Part shown: positions 60,299 through 64,000 of the stretch, one piece after another | Position numbering within the stretch: position 1 is the first letter of the stretch | How the letters are laid out: each line of letters opens with the position of its first letter | From: an uncultured Phascolarctobacterium sp. | GTDB taxonomy: Bacteria; Bacillota; Negativicutes; Acidaminococcales; Acidaminococcaceae | Direction: 5' to 3' | DNA: 64,000 nt | Assembly (NCBI RefSeq): GCF_900770955.1 | Contig: NZ_CAAGLX010000015.1 | Span: 62,001 to 126,000, forward strand | The notes under the pieces: generated by a model | Told to the model about the DNA's origin: nothing | Databases searched by the model: none | What the model saw: only the letters and a program-made list of their open reading frames with translations | Translations under genes and position numbers: made by a program

Positions 60299-60304
60299 AT
60301 TATA
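60299..60304 (-). promoter_or_regulatory. Extended -10 of the tautomerase gene
   Basis: Minus-strand TGC-TATAAT, about 30 nt before the start codon; weak -35. It is nearly back-to-back with the pantothenate promoter. Confidence 0.5.
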
Positions 60305-60315
60305 GCATATTTTGC

Positions 60316-60344
60316 TTGCAAACTGCTCGTTTCTATGCTATTAT
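60316..60344 (+). promoter_or_regulatory. Pantothenate operon promoter
   Basis: TTGCAA (60316-60321), 17-nt spacer, TATTAT (60339-60344) with an extended TGC. It gives a leader of roughly 240 nt. Confidence 0.6.
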
Positions 60345-60357
60345 AAGTGCGGTAAAA

Positions 60358-60517
60358 TTTACTGATGCACAGTAGCATTTAGGATGCGCTGTAGCAGTTA
60401 ACAGTAAAGCTTACTTCTGAAAAATTTTTAAGTCAATACTCGCTTGGATCTATAAGACCGGGACGAAGACGCAAACAGGCTAACTATGCGCATTCCGTAC
60501 CGGAATGCGCTTTTTAT
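60358..60517 (+). ncRNA. Structured leader and terminator of the pantothenate operon
   Basis: TTTACTG (60358-60364) pairs with CAGTAAA (60402-60408), enclosing ACAG-GCAT / ATGC-CTGT with bulges. About 80 nt later comes GCGCATTCCG TAC CGGAATGCGC (60488-60510) followed by TTTTTATA, a clear terminator ahead of the first gene. A regulated leader is likely. A bulged hairpin upstream of pan genes recalls the Rfam 'pan' motif, unverified. Confidence 0.55.
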
Positions 60518-60593
60518 ATGCTTCGGCACTAATTGGCAATTCCGTAGCCTTGAATTTGCACAGCGTCTCCTGTGGTCAGAAGGGAGGGCAATC

Positions 60594-61442
60594 TTGAAGG
60601 TTGGTATTATTGGCGGAGGCCGTGTCGGCAGCCGTTTGGCTGCATGTCTGCATGAGGCGGGCGTGCTGGCCGGTATTACGGCTGCGACAGCGCAGCACAG
60701 CGCACAGCTGGCACAGCAATTTGGCGTACCGACGACGGATAATGCTAAGCTGTGGCAGGCAGCAGACGTGCTGCTTCTTACCGTACCGGATCGTTTAATA
60801 GGTACGGTAGCAGAGGAGCTGGCGCAAAGCGTGAAGCCTGCAGCTAAGGTTGTGCTGCATGTGAGCGGCAGTGTGGGGCTTGAGCCTTTGGCTTCGCTTG
60901 CACAGATGGGCGCTCATGTAGGAAGCCTGCATCCGTTGCAGAGCTTTGCCGGCGGCAATACACAGCTTGCAGGTGTGTATATGGCGCTTGATGGTGACAG
61001 CGAAGCACAGGACGCAGGCAAAAAGCTCGTAGAGCTTTTTGGCGGTAAAGCGTTCAGCGTACCGGCTGAAGAACGTGCGGCCTATCATGCGGCAGCGTGC
61101 ATCTGCTCGAACTACGCCGTAGCGGTGGAGGCTATGGCGGCGCAGCTGATGGCGCGCTGGACAGGTAGTAACGAAGCTGCTTGGGAGGCACTGCTGCCCT
61201 TGTTTAAAGGCACAGCGGCTAATTTGCAGGCTACGCAAAATCCTGCTGCAGTTCTTACTGGACCTATTGCCCGCGGTGATGTCAGCACGGTAGCAAAGCA
61301 TCTTGCTGCCTTACCGGCAGAGATAATCCCCGCATATTGCTCTCTGGGCCTGGCGACAACCTCGTTGGCCCTTACTAATGGCACTATTGACCCAAAAGCA
61401 GCTGATGAGCTGAGAAATTTGCTTGGAGGATATTATGGCTAA
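60594..61442 (+). CDS. Rossmann/DUF2520 oxidoreductase, probable PanG-type ketopantoate reductase
   Basis: A 282-residue NAD(P)-dependent dehydrogenase-like protein with a TTG start behind AGGGAGGG. The Rossmann motif is VGIIGGGRVGSRLA. LLLTVPDRLIG, VLHVSGSVGLEPL and SLHPLQSFAGG follow, then an all-helical DUF2520 domain with ERAAYHAAACICSNY. It overlaps panB by 8 nt and heads panBCD. No PanE-type reductase is present here, so reduction of ketopantoate to pantoate is the natural role; PanG enzymes of this kind are reported from Francisella and some Firmicutes (from memory). Function inferred from context. Confidence 0.8.
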   Translation: MKVGIIGGGRVGSRLAACLHEAGVLAGITAATAQHSAQLAQQFGVPTTDNAKLWQAADVLLLTVPDRLIGTVAEELAQSVKPAAKVVLHVSGSVGLEPLASLAQMGAHVGSLHPLQSFAGGNTQLAGVYMALDGDSEAQDAGKKLVELFGGKAFSVPAEERAAYHAAACICSNYAVAVEAMAAQLMARWTGSNEAAWEALLPLFKGTAANLQATQNPAAVLTGPIARGDVSTVAKHLAALPAEIIPAYCSLGLATTSLALTNGTIDPKAADELRNLLGGYYG

Positions 61443-62274
61443 CAAACAAGTAACAGTCGCAACGATTAAAGAAATGAAGCAAAAGGGCGAACCTATCACG
61501 ATGATAACCGCTTACGACGTAGCAATGTCCCGCAACGTGAACGAAGCAGGCGTAGACATGATTCTTGTAGGCGATTCCCTGGGTAACGTAATTTTGGGAT
61601 ATAATTCCACAGTCCCTGTAACGATGGATGAAATGATTCATCACACCAAGGCTGTTATGCGTGGCAACAGCACTGCTTTAGTAGTTGGCGATATGCCGTT
61701 TATGAGCTATCAGGCAAGCATTGTTGACGCAATGTATAATGCTGCACGCTTCCTGAAGGAAACAGGCTGCACCGCAGTTAAGCTGGAAGGTGGTTCCGAG
61801 GTAGTACCTCTCGTAGAACGCCTGACACAGGCAGGCATTCCCGTATGCGCTCATATCGGTCTGACTCCGCAATCTGTAAATCAGCTGGGCGGCTTCAAGG
61901 TACAGGGCAAGGATATTGCTGCTGCACAAACAATGATTGATGATGCCAAGGCTTTGGAGGCTGCAGGTGCTTTTGCCTGCGTACTGGAATGTGTTCCTGC
62001 TGCATTGGCTGCTAAGGTAACAAGCGAGCTGAAAACCATGGCTACTATCGGTATCGGTGCCGGTAACGGCTGCGACGGTCAGGTGCTCGTATGCAACGAT
62101 TTGCTGGGAGTTTCCAATGGCTTCTGTCCGAAATTCGTGAAAAAGTATGCTAATCTGCACGATACTACCGTAGAAGCAGTTAAGGAATATATTGCTGATG
62201 TTAAGGCAAGAACCTTCCCTGCTCCGGAGCATACCTTTAAGATTGACGATGCTGTTTTAGAAAAATTATATTAA
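61435..62274 (+). CDS. panB: Ketopantoate hydroxymethyltransferase PanB
   Basis: A 279-residue enzyme making ketopantoate from 2-oxoisovalerate and methylene-tetrahydrofolate. ATG 61435 follows GGAGGA; the upstream TTG frame start is rejected. It has ITAYDVAMSRNVNEAGVD, LVGDSLGNVILGY (metal-binding Asp), VKLEGG, AHIGLTPQSV and IGIGAGNGCDGQVLV. The family decamer core is complete. Confidence 0.96.
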   Translation: MANKQVTVATIKEMKQKGEPITMITAYDVAMSRNVNEAGVDMILVGDSLGNVILGYNSTVPVTMDEMIHHTKAVMRGNSTALVVGDMPFMSYQASIVDAMYNAARFLKETGCTAVKLEGGSEVVPLVERLTQAGIPVCAHIGLTPQSVNQLGGFKVQGKDIAAAQTMIDDAKALEAAGAFACVLECVPAALAAKVTSELKTMATIGIGAGNGCDGQVLVCNDLLGVSNGFCPKFVKKYANLHDTTVEAVKEYIADVKARTFPAPEHTFKIDDAVLEKLY

Positions 62275-62305
62275 TACTTTTATAAATAAAGTGAGGTAAT
62301 GCAAA

Positions 62306-63160
62306 ATGAAATTAGTACATACAGTTGCAGAGCTGCGCGAAGAGGTTGCAGCAGCTAAAGCTCAAGGATTAACCATCGGTTTGGTGCCTACTATGGGCGC
62401 TTTGCATGAAGGCCATGCATCCCTGATTAAAGCAGCTAACATGGAAAATGACTTTGTTGTAGTCAGCGTTTTCGTAAACCCGACTCAATTCGGTCCTAAC
62501 GAAGATCTGGACGCTTATCCGCGTACTCTGGAAGCAGACTGCAAGCTGGCAGAAAGCATGGGCGCTAACGTAGTTTTCGCTCCGGCTCCGAAGGAAATGT
62601 ATCCGAGTGAGGATGCAACCTGGGTAGAAGTAACCGGTGAGGTTACCAAGGTTCTTTGCGGCCGTACCCGTCCGATTCACTTCCGCGGCGTAACCACCGT
62701 TGTTACCAAGCTGTTCAACCTGGCACAGCCGGACCGTGCTTACTTCGGCCAGAAGGATGCACAACAGGTTGAGGTTCTGAAGCGTATGGTAAAAGACCTG
62801 TTCTTCAACATCCAGCTGCGTATTATGCCGATTGTCCGCGAAGCTGACGGTCTGGCAAAGAGCTCTCGCAACACTTATCTGAATGAAGCAGAGCGCAAGG
62901 CAGCTCTGGTACTGAGCCGCAGTCTGAAGGCTGCTAAGGAGCAGTACGAAGCAGGTGAGCGTGATGCTGCGAAGATTACTGCGGCTGTTACCGCTTCCAT
63001 TAAAGAAGAGCCTATGTCTGATATCGATTATGTTGAAATTTATGCACTGCCGGAATTGAAACCTGTAGCAGCTCCGATGGCAGGCAGCAACCTGCTGGCT
63101 GTAGCTGTTAAATTCGGCACTACCCGTCTGATTGATAATGTAGTTTTGGAGGAGAAATAA
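62306..63160 (+). CDS. panC: Pantoate-beta-alanine ligase PanC
   Basis: A 284-residue adenylate-forming ligase joining pantoate and beta-alanine. It has [16 protein letters not shown] (HIGH-like), [29 protein letters not shown] and [11 protein letters not shown] (KMSKS-like). GTGAGG precedes the ATG, 31 nt after panB. Confidence 0.96.
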   Translation: MKLVHTVAELREEVAAAKAQGLTIGLVPTMGALHEGHASLIKAANMENDFVVVSVFVNPTQFGPNEDLDAYPRTLEADCKLAESMGANVVFAPAPKEMYPSEDATWVEVTGEVTKVLCGRTRPIHFRGVTTVVTKLFNLAQPDRAYFGQKDAQQVEVLKRMVKDLFFNIQLRIMPIVREADGLAKSSRNTYLNEAERKAALVLSRSLKAAKEQYEAGERDAAKITAAVTASIKEEPMSDIDYVEIYALPELKPVAAPMAGSNLLAVAVKFGTTRLIDNVVLEEK

Positions 63161-63161
63161 T

Positions 63162-63545
63162 ATGCTTTATACTATGCACCATGGCAAAATTCATCGCGCT
63201 ACCGTAACCCAGGCTAACCTGGAATATATGGGCAGCATTACTATCGACAGCGAGCTGCTGGAGCTGTCCGGTATTCTTCCGGGCGAGCGTGTACAAATCG
63301 TTGACAACAACAACGGTAACCGTCTGGAAACCTATGTTATTGCCGGTGAGCGCGGCAGCGGTGTTATCTGCCTGAACGGTGCAGCTGCACGTAAAGTTCT
63401 GGTTGGCGATACTGTTATCATCATCGCTTACAGCCTCATGACTGAGGAAGAAGCTAAAACCTATGTACCGAAGGTTGTAATGGTTGACGAAAACAACCAT
63501 CCGATTAACGTTCGCGGTACTGAAAAGGAAGCAGAAATCGGCTGA
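63162..63545 (+). CDS. panD: Aspartate 1-decarboxylase PanD
   Basis: A 127-residue proenzyme giving beta-alanine. It cleaves itself between Gly24 and Ser25 (EYMGSITID) to form the pyruvoyl group. Also visible are KIHRATVT near the start and [19 protein letters not shown] lies within the end of panC, 1 nt before which the gene begins, so both are coupled. It completes the path to pantothenate with PanB and PanC. Confidence 0.96.
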   Translation: MLYTMHHGKIHRATVTQANLEYMGSITIDSELLELSGILPGERVQIVDNNNGNRLETYVIAGERGSGVICLNGAAARKVLVGDTVIIIAYSLMTEEEAKTYVPKVVMVDENNHPINVRGTEKEAEIG

Positions 63546-63560
63546 TTATAATCATTATAT

Positions 63561-63606
63561 GAGCACGTTGCGGCTTGCGCCTGGCGCAGGCTGCAGCGTG
63601 CTTTTT
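63561..63606 (+). terminator. Terminator of the pantothenate operon
   Basis: AGCACGTTGC..GCGCC / GGCGC..GCAGCGTGCT stem with TTTTTG. Confidence 0.82.
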
Positions 63607-63696
63607 GTATTGGTGGTTTGCTGAAGTTATGAAGTATCAAGCGATTCCGGATTATAATAAGAAGTTGCATATTTTTCGCAAAGAACAGCAAATAAA

Positions 63697-63740
63697 AACT
63701 TCGGCAGAACGCAAAATATAATGATGTTCTGCCGAAGTTT
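63697..63740 (-). terminator. Terminator of the HxlR-type gene
   Basis: AAAACTTCGGCAGAAC / GTTCTGCCGAAGTTTT, a perfect 16-bp stem; the T tract serves the minus-strand transcript. The sequence between 63607 and 63696 shows no gene. Confidence 0.85.
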
Positions 63741-63746
63741 TCGTTT

Positions 63747-64000
63747 CTATTCGTTTTTGTTATGGCAACAGCAATGCTCTGCTTCCACAGGCTTCATGGA
63801 GCATTCCGGGCAGATGCCTTCTCCCTCTAACAGCTTGCTTCCCCATTCGTACATGGCCTGCAGGATGGGGAAGAGGCTTTCGCCGCGCGGCGTCAGGCTG
63901 TACTCTACTTTAGGCGGCACTACGGCGTACACCTTGCGTGCAATTAAGCCGTCGCTTTCCAGCTCGCGTAATTGCTGGGTGAGCATTTTTGGTGTTGCCT
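63747..64000 (-). CDS. HxlR-family regulator (N-terminus outside window), Cys-rich tail
   Basis: Only the C-terminal 84 codons are present; the frame is open to the right edge ([20 protein letters not shown]), so the Met seen there is internal. [30 protein letters not shown] and MYEWG are typical of the HxlR/MarR-like winged helix that senses electrophiles or redox stress. The last 25 residues are unusual: [21 protein letters not shown], with five cysteines and two histidines, potentially a metal or redox site. Confidence 0.88.
   Translation of the reverse strand, partial: ATPKMLTQQLRELESDGLIARKVYAVVPPKVEYSLTPRGESLFPILQAMYEWGSKLLEGEGICPECSMKPVEAEHCCCHNKNE

Noticed and set aside
60420..60517. 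c-di-GMP-I (GEMM) riboswitch before the pantothenate operon
   Set aside because: Only a short GACGCAAA..GGCTAA resemblance is present; the 5' half of the aptamer and its tetraloop-receptor are missing.

Overview
The window reads as a chromosomal segment of a diderm Firmicute of class Negativicutes, most likely an Acidaminococcales/Phascolarctobacterium-like gut anaerobe. The reasons are an SLH-domain outer-membrane porin (OmpM type) beside Gram-positive-style signals (strong AGGAGG ribosome sites, CIRCE, rho-independent terminators), a 2-hydroxyacyl-CoA dehydratase operon, and a zinc/biotin/pantothenate gene complement typical of that class. The genus is an inference. No rRNA, tRNA, CRISPR array or integrase was seen.

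Layout. 0-3.4 kb: 5' part of purC, a PHP phosphoesterase, the Na+/serine-threonine symporter sstT, and a CIRCE-controlled hsp20. 3.6-16 kb: a run of exported proteins (SLH porin, nucleoside hydrolase, 5'-nucleotidase, lipoproteins and several secreted proteins of unknown family, two of them a tandem duplication). Five promoters here share one palindrome with fixed geometry (10-bp arm, 8-nt gap, 10-bp arm, 21 nt, -10 box). A sixth copy lies at 24.6 kb. I read this as an undescribed regulon. 16-21.3 kb: an A/T-rich accessory island with a large Z1-type ATPase carrying a C-terminal HExxH metallopeptidase, and an AlbA_2/HATPase protein. 21.3-24.5 kb: a membrane-anchored LuxR-type sensor and a solute-binding protein broken by an in-frame TGA. 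24.9-29.1 kb: SPFH/zinc-ribbon, zinc-ribbon membrane and TPM-domain proteins.

29.2-32.3 kb: divergent znuA / znuC-znuB-zur with two 7-1-7 palindromes in the shared control region. 32.3-38.5 kb: rpsF-ssb-rpsR, two small exported proteins, ychF, parA-parB and a DUF4446 protein. 39.2-46.3 kb: a branched-chain amino-acid type ABC transporter with two binding proteins (then livHMGF), a CBS-ACT protein and a DUF951 protein. 46.3-50.5 kb: repeat-rich intergenic DNA, an MFS transporter with a structured leader, a flotillin-like protein and a DUF523 protein.

50.6-55.1 kb (minus strand): a four-gene CoA-transferase/activator/dehydratase operon in the hadAIBC/fldAIBC order. 55.2-59.9 kb (minus strand): biotin operon bioD-bioA-(S component)-bioWF with BirA-type operator, including a BioW-BioF fusion. 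60.05-60.27 kb: a tautomerase gene with an amber codon. 60.3-63.5 kb: pantothenate operon (DUF2520/PanG-like reductase, panB, panC, panD) behind a long structured leader with a terminator. The window ends in a HxlR-type regulator cut by the edge.

Both broken genes carry a stop where the family context suggests tryptophan. Two families of short palindromic repeats are scattered between genes. All calls come from reading the sequence; no database search was run.
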